Of a stretch of 64,000 nt of DNA, positions 43,072-52,533 are shown piece after piece; positions within the stretch are counted from its first letter, which is position 1; the number at the start of each line of letters is the position of its first letter. The stretch is from Phytophthora colocasiae. Lineage: Eukaryota; Oomycota; Peronosporomycetes; Peronosporales; Peronosporaceae. Under the pieces are notes generated by a model. It did no database searches. It had not been told where the DNA came from and worked only from the letters and a program-made list of their open reading frames with translations. Made by a program: the position numbers and the translations under genes. The stretch covers positions 1,054,001 through 1,118,000 of the forward strand of contig JAGKQI010000104.1 of assembly GCA_018806915.1 (NCBI GenBank), written 5' to 3'.

Positions 43072-44685
43072 TCAACTGCTGCATTGCTGGTCCAGCGTTT
43101 GGTCCATGAGCACGTTTTCGATGAGCTCCTGGTCGGCCTTGATGTTTCCGGCTGCGTTGCTCAAGAGAAAGTCAGTGAGCACCCGGATGTACTTTGGGTC
43201 GTAGATCGTGCCTTCCTTCGTGTCCAGCGTCACGTGTGCCACGAGCTGTAAAAGTGAGAGTTCCCGTTCAGGTGTAGACGACTTCGCTCGCTTGATGACA
43301 GCGTAGTTGCGATGGTGGGAGACCAACCCAGCAAACGCTTTGCGTTTGATCTCAATCGGAGTGATTGTCGCCACCCACACCACAACTTCACGGTCAGCTT
43401 CAACGTACCGCCGTATGATCTGCTTCACAAGGACGTCTGTGCTTGAATTACCCGCGAACAGCTCCTTGGAGAAGTGTTCAATGATAGTATACGGAGTGTC
43501 GAGGTTCTATAGACACAAGAAAACGCCAGACGTCAGAGGTCTTCTCATTAACGATCCACATAAAATATCCACACCTGTGCTGCCTTGGAGTACAAATTCC
43601 CTCGGTGCTTCTCCGAACCTTTGAAGTAATTCCACGTCGCCTCGGCGGTCGCGTGTAGGCCAAAGGGCATGACTTTGTTCGAAAACACCTCGAGATACAT
43701 TCCGCTTACGCCTTCACGCATGTGAAGATCTTGCTGTGTTAGCTCCATTGCTGCGAGACCGTTGGCCTCAAGTACCGCGTCAACTTCACTGTATGCTGCA
43801 TCGAGATATTCCAGTAATTCCTGGAAGTCTGCAGCATCCGCACGAAAGTCTAATGTGCGACCCGAAGGACAAATGTCGCCTGGCTTTCGAATCGAGGAAG
43901 AGCATTCTGCAATCTTTACGGCAACACACACCGATCAACATACATGTTCTAGCCATCACTACCAACGAAATTGAACGTACCTGTTGCTCAGCCCTCTTCC
44001 GTAACAAGCTCTCCAAACTCTTCGCCACTTTGATCTGGCCCTCCAAAACGAGTTTCAGCCGAACATTTTCACGCTCAGCTTTCTCTCTTCGACTTCTCTG
44101 ACGATCTGCAAAGCCTTCCCAAATACTCGAAACTTGCAATTCTGTCACGTTCGTCGTTGGAGCAGAATTCCCAGTCAGACGTTGTGCTGCCAAAGATGTC
44201 GAGTTTGTCTGCATAGGCTGTTCCTTAAGTGTCGCCAACTCTTTCTCCAGCTGCCCTACTTTTTCCCGTAGATACGCAATCTCCAGTTTACGCTCATTGC
44301 GCGCACGGTTGGGGTCTCCGTAGATGCCAGCCTTCCTCAGCATCCGTTTTCTTTCATTGTCGGCCGCTCGCCGCCTCGCTTTGATGACTTCAGCGACTGG
44401 ACGTGCAGCAGTCCCATTGATAGTTGATGTTTTGGAGATTTGACCAGTTTTAGGTGTAGTAGTATTCATAGAGATAGCGACTGAAGTTCCTGTAGAACGG
44501 TGGTCGCAGTCTCGAGCTCCGTTTGATGGCGTTTCTGGCCTGTTTGCGACAGGAAACCTCGCATTATGCGCTCTGTGTACAGCTTCATCTGTGGACAAAG
44601 TTTGGTCTCCGGAGAAGTCGTCGATGAAGCTCAGGACGGCTTCAAACGCGCGCATGGCAACGTCGTCTTCGGCCAGGAACGCCAT
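43072..44685 (-). CDS. Array copy 17: zipper/START-like protein (end-type subfamily)
   Basis: Exons 44685-43981, 43913-43575 and 43506-43072; 492 residues, introns 67 and 68 bp. The long linker (residues 25-110) is Ser/Thr/Asn-rich. Basic/zipper: 'YGDPNRARNERKLEIAYLRE', identical over 20 residues to copy 18. Exon 2 has 'GRTLDFRADAADFQELLEYL' and 'MREGVSGMYLEVFSNKVMPF'; exon 3 has 'NLDTPYTIIEHFSKELFAGN', 'VVVWVATITPIEIKRKAFAG' and 'NIKADQELIENVLMDQ'. Copies 17 and 18 are the most similar pair of the end-type group. Intron 1 ends in AAAG. Confidence 0.9.
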
Positions 44686-44759
44686 AGCCAGAAGTGTTCA
44701 AATTTTGATTAGACCAATTGTCAGGTACTATTTTATATGTGGACCAAAATTTAGGCTGG

Positions 44760-46326
44760 TCAACGACGCAGCATTTGGTCCATGAGGACATTTTCGATGA
44801 GTTGTTGATCTGCCTTGATGTTGCGTGCAGCATCATTCAACAGGAAGTCCGTAATGGCTCGAACGTACTTTGGGTCGTAGATAGTCCCAGTTTCAGTGTC
44901 GAGCATTCCATGCGATACGAGTTGGAGCAGTGACATCTCGTGTTGTGGAGTGGAGTTCTTTGCACGTTTGATGACTGCGTAGCTTCGATGGCGAGAAGTA
45001 AAGCCGCCAAATGGTTTCTGATTGATGTCGACTGGTGAGATTGATGCCACCCACACAACGACTTCGCGGTGGGGTTCGACGTATCGGCGTACGATCTGCT
45101 TGATACGAACGTCCGTGCTTGAGTTACCAGCGACTAATTCCTTGGAGAAGTGTTCGATGACAGTGTACAGCGTATCGAGGTTCTAGTGTTACATAACGAA
45201 TAAGTAAAAGAGAACCAGATACGTTTCAATAAATTGATCTGAACGTACCTGGGCCTCTTTAGCATACAAGGTGCCCCGATGCTTCTTTGAGCCTTTAAAG
45301 TAGTTCCACGTCGCCTCTGCCGTGGCATGCAAACCAAACGGCATCACTTTGTTGGAGAACACCTCAAGATACATTCCATTGACACCTTCGCGCATTTGCA
45401 CATCGTGGAGCGTTATTTCCTTCCAAGCCAGGCCGTTAGCAGCCAATACTGCATCGACTTGACTGTAGGCATCATCCAGATATTGCATCAGGCCCTGAAA
45501 GTCTGCAGCATCAGCTCGGAAATCCAACGTGTCTCCTGAGGGACACGATACATCAACGCGCTTCTGAATTGATGCAGAACACTCGGAGATCTACAATAAG
45601 TTCCAAACATCAATTACCAATTGTCACCGTCAGTATTGTAACAGTACACCAGACCTGTTGCTGAGCTCGTTTAACCAGGATGGTCTCCAATCCTTTGGCA
45701 ATTTTAATCTGACTGGCTAGAACAAGCTTCAGTCGAACATTTTCACGCTCAGCTTCCTCCCGTTTACTTCGCTGGTGAGCAGCGAAATCTCTCCAACTAT
45801 CCAGTCTTGTTGATAGCTGTTCATTTTGACCAGCAGAATGTTCCCTTAGCCCCATCGACGGTCTGGATAATAAAGTCGATCGTTCCTGTACACTCTGCAA
45901 CTCTGTCTCCAGTTGAGCCACTTTCTCACGCAAATATGCGATTTCAAGTTTGCGTTCATTGCGAGCTCGATTAGGGTCTCCGTAAATGCCAGTCTTGCGC
46001 AACATCTTCTTTTTAGCGTTAATGGTTGATCGCCGACTCGAACGGAGAGATTCCACGACGGATGAAGCAGCATATCTCGTATCTGCACCACGTCCTAATA
46101 ATCGTGCAGAGCGTCGTCGCTCTGAAGTTCGCTCCTCCGTATTAACCACAGAATCGTCATTCATATCCTCAATTGTTGGCATTTCGAGCACTTCGTCAAG
46201 TAGCATCCGCTCAATCGCTTCATTACCCACTGCGCCATCACCCGGCAATGATTCATCGGTATTAAATTCATCTACGAAGCTCAGCACCGCCTCAAAGGCC
46301 TCGTCGTCATCGGCAAGGAACGCCAT
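44760..46326 (-). CDS. Array copy 18: zipper/START-like protein (end-type subfamily)
   Basis: Exons 46326-45655, 45590-45249 and 45182-44760; 478 residues, introns 64 and 66 bp. The start is set at 'MAFLADDDEAFEAVLSFVDE'; an upstream in-frame Met at 46386 would leave no room for a promoter beside YIF1. The linker is acidic ('LEMPTIEDMNDDSVVNTEE') followed by an Arg patch ('RTSERRRSARLLGRG'). Basic/zipper: 'YGDPNRARNERKLEIAYLRE'. It is the first gene of the array in the direction of transcription, and its upstream region of 152 bp is shared with divergent YIF1. Confidence 0.9.
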
Positions 46327-46478
46327 TCGTGGTTGTCCAACTGCAAGACACAAAAGAGAGTTTGTGATCTGATCTGGTCCGACCAAATTTTAAATGGATA
46401 CAAAACGATGTACACCACACCACATTTTCTCTTTTTTTGCCACGTCGATACAGCAGAACGAACGTTGCCAAGATTGCC

Positions 46479-48182
46479 ATGGCTCAACCAGGTATATCGC
46501 TGTCTGCAGCCTCTTCCTGACTTCTCCCTAGCTCTTACCTACTTCCCGTGTATCTTCTTCATATTCTAGGCTCATTTCTGAACCCTAACAACCGCCAGCG
46601 ACCGACGCAGCTCAATTCATCGCCAGGCTTCGGTGCTGCACCGCAATTCCCGTCGCAACCGGCCATGAACCAGCAACGCACGCCCCAGCGGGGTCCTGCG
46701 CACCAATTCTACCAGAAACCGGCAGCTGCTCAGACTCCGATGCAGACGCAGGCGTCTGACGGATTCTTTGATCAACAGGCTGCTCCTGCTTTCACTCAGG
46801 ACGTGCGTGGATGAAAGTTACTAGAGTAATTAATGCAGAACCTGACTGATGGATGTTGTACAGTTCCACCAGCAAGGAATGAATGTGATGCCTCCAGCCC
46901 AGCAGCAGTTCCAGTCGACTCCGGCGGGCTTCCAGCACCGTCATCCAATGCCAGGGAACAACTTTGGGGGGTATGGACAAAATCCTCAGCAGAGCCCGCC
47001 GAACAGCAACCCACGGGTGCATGCACAGCACCCCCAGCAGGGGCAGCCAGACTTCATTAACCAGTTCTCCAAGTTGGTGACATTGCTTTTGATGTTGTAA
47101 GAAGTGATGCTGAAAAGTTGTTGTTGGTTGTAGCAACCCGATGGCAGGTCTGGCGATGAACAGCGCACAGGATTTCTTGCAGAAGCAGTCGGAGATGTAC
47201 CTGCCAGGCGCGTATGGTGTTTGGGGTAGCTTGAAGTACTACTTCACTGTCAACAACTCTTACGTTAAGAGCCGTCTCAAGGTGCGGATTTTGGTTACAC
47301 AGTGTTTGTTGCTGCTGTGGGCTTACATGTTTGTTATCCTTAGATCTTGCTACTCCCGTTCCGACACAAAATTTGGCGTCGCATGGGCAACGGCGAGCAA
47401 GACGAGTCAAAGCCGGTATTGTTTTGGTTTGTACATACTCCGCAATGGCTTGTAGATCTAACCAGAACATTTGCAGATGCAGTATGCTCCTCCTACTCGT
47501 GACAGCAATGCCCCCGATCTGTATATTCCGCTAATGGGATTCCTGACCTACATTCTTATTGTGGGCTACTCCAAGGGAACTTCAAACCAGTACGTTGCAA
47601 TATTGATCTTGCTCAAGATATCTACACTAACGGTAAGAACTGTTGAACAGGTTCAGCCCAGACGTCATCACCAAGGATGCTAGTTACTGCCTTGTGATGC
47701 AGTTGATCGAGATCGGTGTGCTGGCCGCCTGCCTCTACGTGCTGAACAGTTCTATCTCGTTCTTGGACTTGGTATCCTTCTCCGGCTACAAGTACATTCC
47801 GTTGGTGATCAACGCAGTCGTGTTCCAGTTGCTTGGCTCAATTGCCTACTACGTGTCACTCCTATACACTGGCGTCGCGGTGTCTTATTTCACGGTGAGC
47901 CGGTGATCTTTGCGGGTGAGCTACAGATCTCAACTCTAACAGGGGTTTGTGGCATTATGTTATAGCTGAACTGCATGAAGGGCAGCGTAGCGGAGCCAGC
48001 ACCTGAAAACCGCCTCTTCCGGAACTACTTGCTCTTCGGGTGAGGTTTAATTCGTTGACCTTATCATCCTGCACTCATACTCATCATGATCGGTGTTTGT
48101 TTTGCTCGAATATCGCAGCGTGTCTTGCTTGCAACTCATCCTTGTATGCTGGATTTCCTACACCACCGCGCCAGGCGAGTAA
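46479..48182 (+). CDS. YIF1: YIF1 family ER-Golgi membrane protein
   Basis: A Yip1-interacting factor homologue that works with YIP1 in ER-to-Golgi vesicle traffic. My model has nine exons: 46479-46491, 46570-46802, 46864-47096, 47134-47281, 47344-47415, 47477-47589, 47651-47894, 47966-48039 and 48119-48182; all junctions are GT/AG and frame-consistent, giving 397 residues. The cytosolic N-terminus is Gln/Pro/Asn-rich. The Yif1 core begins 'NPMAGLAMNSAQDFLQKQSE' and 'YLPGAYGVWGSLKYYFTVNN'. About four or five membrane segments follow (for example 'LYIPLMGFLTYILIVGYSKG', 'YIPLVINAVVFQLLGSIAYY'), ending 'LILVCWISYTTAPGE'. One intron is only 37 bp (47097-47133). Confidence 0.92.
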
Positions 48183-48690
48183 AATGAGGCGAGCAACGGT
48201 AGACGCTAATGCACAAGCGAAGAAATTGTCTACGCGATCTACAGTATTGATTCTCGCCAGAGTTCCAGTGTTCATGACAACCTGAAGCCACGCGTACATG
48301 TACGGCTGATGCTGAAATCTGACATTTTCTTCTCCATTGCACGCAGTCACTACGACGGATACCTCTTTTCACAATGGGCGGTGTTAAAAAACACCTAGCT
48401 ACGGATCATCCGTATGCTCATTTACGAGCACTGGGGGGCGATTCACAGCTCAACTATGGTACACAGTAAAAAAACAATATGCAAAAATGCAGTGACACTC
48501 CTGATCGAAGGACTGATCCACCTGAATACAGCGAGGGGCAGTGATGGTAGTAAGGGGGACAGGACATTCTTGCTCCTGCCGAACGGGAGCAAGAGGCGTG
48601 ATGAGTTGCACTCACGCCGTCCTTGTCACGACACTTCACCCCTGTGGTGGTAGTTCACCCTTCAATCTAGTTGTCGACGTCACACTCAGG
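48183..48690. other. Spacer between convergent YIF1 and DCP2
   Basis: Presumed 3' untranslated regions of both genes. No gene or significant repeat seen; a small CTTGCTCC / GGAGCAAG inverted repeat near 48571-48594 could form a short hairpin. Confidence 0.5.
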
Positions 48691-49977
48691 TTACGTCACG
48701 ACGGCCATGATGTCCACAGCGTCGAACTGGAAAGATCCGAACGGTGTGGAGCCCGTCGACTGACGTGGAGGACTCGGAGACGGACACGTTTCCTCTTCCA
48801 CTCTCTTCAACGGCGCGGACGAAGGTCGCGTAAGGATCTGCACCGGCGTCGGGCCCTTCGGATTAAATAGTTGAGCTTTCGCTCGCGTTGCGGTTGGACG
48901 CGACGTCTGTTTGCCGAAATCGTGCGGGTTGCCATCGTACTCGAACTTTTGCCCCGTCAATCGCTCGTTTACACTGAACATCTCTTCCACACTGAAGCCC
49001 TTCTTGGCATTTCCAAAAGTCTCGTCATTCAAGCCATCGTACGAGGTAGCTGTATCAAACTCCGTGCCGAAGTGGCCGCGGTTGGCTTTCTTAGATCCAG
49101 CAGTAGCTGGTCTGTCATTGTGGGGAGTCGAAATTGACGGCTCTCCCTGTCGGTTCTTCTTCTTTGTGCCTGGTTCTGAAAGTTGCTGGGATGCGCCGTT
49201 CGTAAGCAACGTCAGTGGACGATTCCGCGGTGCAGAAGCTGCACGACCTGTGCTGTTAATAGCAGCGTTGCCGCTCTTCTTTTTGCTCGCCTTCTGTCCC
49301 TTGACCCAGCGCTTCAACCTTGACATGAACGGCATGACACTCCACGTCTTTTTCGGCAATGCATCAAACGCGAACCACTCGATCGTGCTGATCTCCTTGC
49401 GCGTTTGCGGTGCAAAAGCGTAGTTTTCCGGTACATCCGGACACATGTACATCCTCATCCGCTGGTCATTTGCCACGAACTCCAAGAACTGCTTGGGTGA
49501 GAGACTCTCTCCGACATCGTAGCCGCATTCTTCAAACACTTCTCGTCGTGCACAGTCCATATCGGACTCCCCCTCATTCACTTTGCCACGAGGAAACGTC
49601 CAGCTTGTGCCCTTCCAATTGCGCACCAACACAAGCTTCGTGCGTGCGGAATTGAGCAGAATGCAGCCCACAACAGGAACTTGACGCTGATACGTCTTGA
49701 AATCCTGGAACAGCTCGTCACAACGGTGTGCAAGCGGTCGCAGCAACGGACAATGGGCGAACATCTGCCGCGCAAAGTCATTGAGCTTCACGTGCTGCAG
49801 ATGCGCGTACTGATCGGCGTAAAAGTCCTCGTAGAACCAGAAACACTGCTCGATCTGGAAGAACAGGCGCTCGCTCGAGGCCAGCTCCGACTCAGGCAGG
49901 TTCACCAGGAAGCGGCTCTGCAGTTCGTCCATCACCTCCGCCAGATTTGGCTTCTTCTTGGACGTCTTGGACGTCAT
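48691..49977 (-). CDS. DCP2: mRNA-decapping enzyme subunit 2
   Basis: A single-exon 428-residue Nudix hydrolase that removes the 5' m7G cap of mRNA as the catalytic part of the DCP1-DCP2 complex in cytoplasmic decay and P-bodies. The N-terminal regulatory helical domain (10-95) has 'ERLFFQIEQCFWFYEDFYAD'. The Nudix domain runs from about 99. Its box is complete, GX5EX7REX2EEXG at G131-G152 ('GKVNEGESDMDCARREVFEE' then 'CG'), preceded by 'SWTFPRGK'. Box B region ('EISTIEWFAFDALPKKTW') follows at about 190-210. The C-terminal half is low-complexity and basic, usual for partner-binding tails. Confidence 0.96.
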   Translation of the reverse strand: MTSKTSKKKPNLAEVMDELQSRFLVNLPESELASSERLFFQIEQCFWFYEDFYADQYAHLQHVKLNDFARQMFAHCPLLRPLAHRCDELFQDFKTYQRQVPVVGCILLNSARTKLVLVRNWKGTSWTFPRGKVNEGESDMDCARREVFEECGYDVGESLSPKQFLEFVANDQRMRMYMCPDVPENYAFAPQTRKEISTIEWFAFDALPKKTWSVMPFMSRLKRWVKGQKASKKKSGNAAINSTGRAASAPRNRPLTLLTNGASQQLSEPGTKKKNRQGEPSISTPHNDRPATAGSKKANRGHFGTEFDTATSYDGLNDETFGNAKKGFSVEEMFSVNERLTGQKFEYDGNPHDFGKQTSRPTATRAKAQLFNPKGPTPVQILTRPSSAPLKRVEEETCPSPSPPRQSTGSTPFGSFQFDAVDIMAVVT

Positions 49978-50454
49978 AGGGATTCGGCTCGTCTTGGGCT
50001 TGCCGTGTACGGTTTCTTTTCTCTTCTGGGGCTGTTCAGGTAAAGGAAGGAGATGGAAACAAGGGCTTCAATATGTTGTTGTTATAATGAATAATTGAAA
50101 CTATATGGATATTGTTTCATCTAACAAATTAGACAGGTTTAGGATACTTATCCTGCTTGAGAGAAAGTCTTGTGTTGAGGCATTAATTCCTAAAATACAT
50201 TGGTGACAGTGATACCGTTTCCAGAGTGAACCTTGTCAGCTCCTCAAACGGCATTTACCAACCCATCGAAACACAGGTGCATGTAGACAACGTATCGTGT
50301 GAATAACCTATCCAACGGCATGTTTTTACGCTGGCTTCTTTTCTACCCGCAAGATCATACCTGTCAAATATTATTGTACAGCTAGGAAAATCGTACTTAA
50401 ACGATAGTATAGTACACGGCAACTCCACCCAATTTATTCATCACCTCCTCAACA
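49978..50454. other. Divergent promoter region of DCP2 and PRP3
   Basis: A 477-bp spacer between divergent start codons, AT-rich in the middle. No exact oomycete initiator match seen. No other gene. Confidence 0.6.
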
Positions 50455-52533
50455 ATGGAGCCTCATGGAGACGCTCCTCGACGCAAGCGGAAGAGCAGGT
50501 TTAGCGATGCCCCAGCGGTCCCCACAGCGCCATCTGCTAAACGACAGGCTGTAGGACCAGGTGCGGCTCCTGTGCTGGATCCAGCGGCCCTCGCACGTGC
50601 AGCAGCGGCCAAGATATCGCGCGCTATCCCTGGGTCAGTGTCAGCAGTTAATTCGGCTCCAATTGCCGCTCCAAGTATCCCAGGAGCTCATATTGATCAG
50701 GAGGAGCTACAACGTATCGAACAAGAAAAGAAACGGCGGACAGATCAGATCTACAAGTCGGTTCAGAGCCAAATGAGTCACATCAAGGCGCTACTGCGGA
50801 AACCTGGAGCTCCTGGTGCTGTAGGTGCTTCTACTGCAACAGTCAGTAGTGAAGCAGTTGGTAGTGGCACTTTTATGCCTGCTCCTTTGTTATTGGATGA
50901 ACAGGGACGAGAAATTGACGCTGCAGGCAATGTTGTCGCTGAAAAACCAACTGTTGCTCCGGTAGCAACGCTAAAAGCCAACCAGGGAGTTAGAGGTGGA
51001 GATGCAGCCAAGAAGAACCAGAACCCATACTTATCCCATCGTACGGTGAATGAAGAAGACAAAGCTGAAGCAGTGGATCCGAGACTGAAGGTCACCAAGA
51101 GAGAAACGTACGTGGCAAGTTGAAGCAGGTTTGGAAAAATGTATCTTGGAGCTGACATCTGCTTGTTTATTTTGTAGACGTGCACGCAAGACCTTCAATT
51201 TCGTTGCACAAGGTTCGTACGTGAAGCAGGCGGAGCAGGTGCGAGCACGTGACGCTAAGAAGATGATGGCGGGATTCACGTCTGGCCGCAATCCGCGAGG
51301 ATACCAGAAGGAGTCAATTGTAGCAATTGATGAATCAGCAGATCCGACACCACAGGATGACGAACAGGTTAAAAAGATGGAGGTTGACAGCGTGGAAGTT
51401 CCGCCAAAGCCGGAAATGTCTACGCCGGATGTGGAGTGGTGGGATGTGGAATATCTCCCCAAGGACAAACGTGCTATGCTGGACAAGTTTGGCTTTATCA
51501 AGTCCAAGGCTCGCAAAGAGAATCCGAATGCGACAGTCACGTATGCAGACATGAAACTGAAGTACTGCGGTACTGCTCATGTTATTGAGCATCCGGTGCG
51601 ACTTAATCTGATCGTCAGGCATGATAACAAGCCTGTGGCTGTACCACTGATGCTGACTGCAGCGGTACGTTTCTTTGATTCGAGTGTATTAAAGGTCAAG
51701 TGCTAACGATCGATGTTAAACAAATACAGGAGCGTAAGAAGATCCGTCGACAAAACCGAGCTGACCGCGAGAAAGAGAAACAGGACAAGATCGCGCTGGG
51801 CTTGCTGCCGCCTCCCGAGCCGAAAGTGAAGCTGTCGAACATGATGCGCGTTCTGTCCGAACAAGCTGTAGCGGACCCTTCAGCCATTGAACGTAAGGTT
51901 CGCGAACAGATAGCTCAGCGTGAAAAGAACCACGAGATGCGCAATCTCGCGCGCAAGCTCACGCCCGAGGAGCGTCGTGAGAAGAAACTCCGCAAGATCA
52001 AAGAGGATGCCGCTGGTGACATCCATGTGGCGCTATTCAAGTACGTGCTCTGTGCTCTCTTTGTATCGATGTTTCATGACAGGGCGACTAACTCGATTCA
52101 ACTTCTACTACTGAAAAGGGTGCCGGATCTCTCCAACCCGCAACATCGTTTCAAGGTGGATGTCAACGCTCAGCAGTATCATCTCACCGGTGGCGTCCTG
52201 CTTTGTAAAGACAGTGACATCAACATGGTTGTGGTAGAAGGAGGAAAGAAGGCTATCAAGCAGTACACCAAGCTAATGATGCGGCGTATTGACTGGAACG
52301 GAGCGCGAGAAGCTGAGCACGAGTCAGACAGTGAAGATGAGGACACAGCCAAGCGTGGCAACGGATGCTTACTGGTCTGGCAGGGTGTGGTGGCTCGCAA
52401 AGCGTTCAACAATTTCCGTTTCCAAGAGTGTCGGACGACAGTGACAGCACGCAAGGTGATGGAGGCCAAGAACGTCGCCCACTACTGGGACCTCGTGGAG
52501 AAGTCCGCAGAGACTGCCGCTGCTGCTCCGTGA
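50455..52533 (+). CDS. PRP3: U4/U6 small nuclear ribonucleoprotein Prp3
   Basis: A spliceosomal protein that binds the U4/U6 duplex in the tri-snRNP. Model: exons 50455-51107, 51178-51664, 51730-52040 and 52119-52533, all GT/AG and in frame; 621 residues. The N-terminus is Ala/Pro-rich with a basic start ('PRRKRKSRFSD'). The PRP3 domain includes 'RKTFNFVAQGSYVKQAEQVR' and 'WWDVEYLPKDK', with the RNA-contacting part 'YCGTAHVIEHPV' and 'RKKIRRQNRADREKEKQDKI' followed by 'GLLPPPEPKVKLSNMMRVL'. The C-terminal DUF1115-type domain has 'HLTGGVLLCKDSDINMVVVE', 'RIDWNGA' and 'CLLVWQGVV'. The last residues are Ala-rich. Confidence 0.95.

Larger units (their letters stand above)
14891..46326 (-). other. 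Tandem array of 18 zipper/START-like regulator genes
   Basis: Eighteen paralogues, numbered 1-18 here from low to high coordinate, all run on the minus strand. The shared plan is: acidic start 'EAALSFVDEF'; basic stretch 'KLLRKAGVYGDPNRARNERK' continuing into a leucine heptad 'LREQIEKLQVDLHTL'; a second basic/coiled segment 'QRRRREEAERENVRLKL'; then a C-terminal domain with 'NKVLPF', 'FKGxEKH', 'RRYVEPDRDIVIWVA', 'KHKMLRGLTYHLRGYA', 'STPDREVSQLQ' and a final long helix 'ALTNFLI...IENALVDQ'. I read the last part as a START-like (helix-grip) lipid-binding fold, by pattern only. Similar proteins are, from memory, often labelled 'M96 mating-specific protein family' in oomycete annotations; unverified. 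Exon lengths are strongly conserved: exon 2 is 336-351 nt and exon 3 420-453 nt. Confidence 0.85.

Noticed and set aside
14891..46326. Polyketide- or effector-type gene cluster, or a CRISPR-like repeated array.
   Set aside because: The repeats are full genes with introns and one domain plan. There are no short spaced repeats, no cas-like genes, no signal peptides and no RxLR-type motifs in the array proteins.
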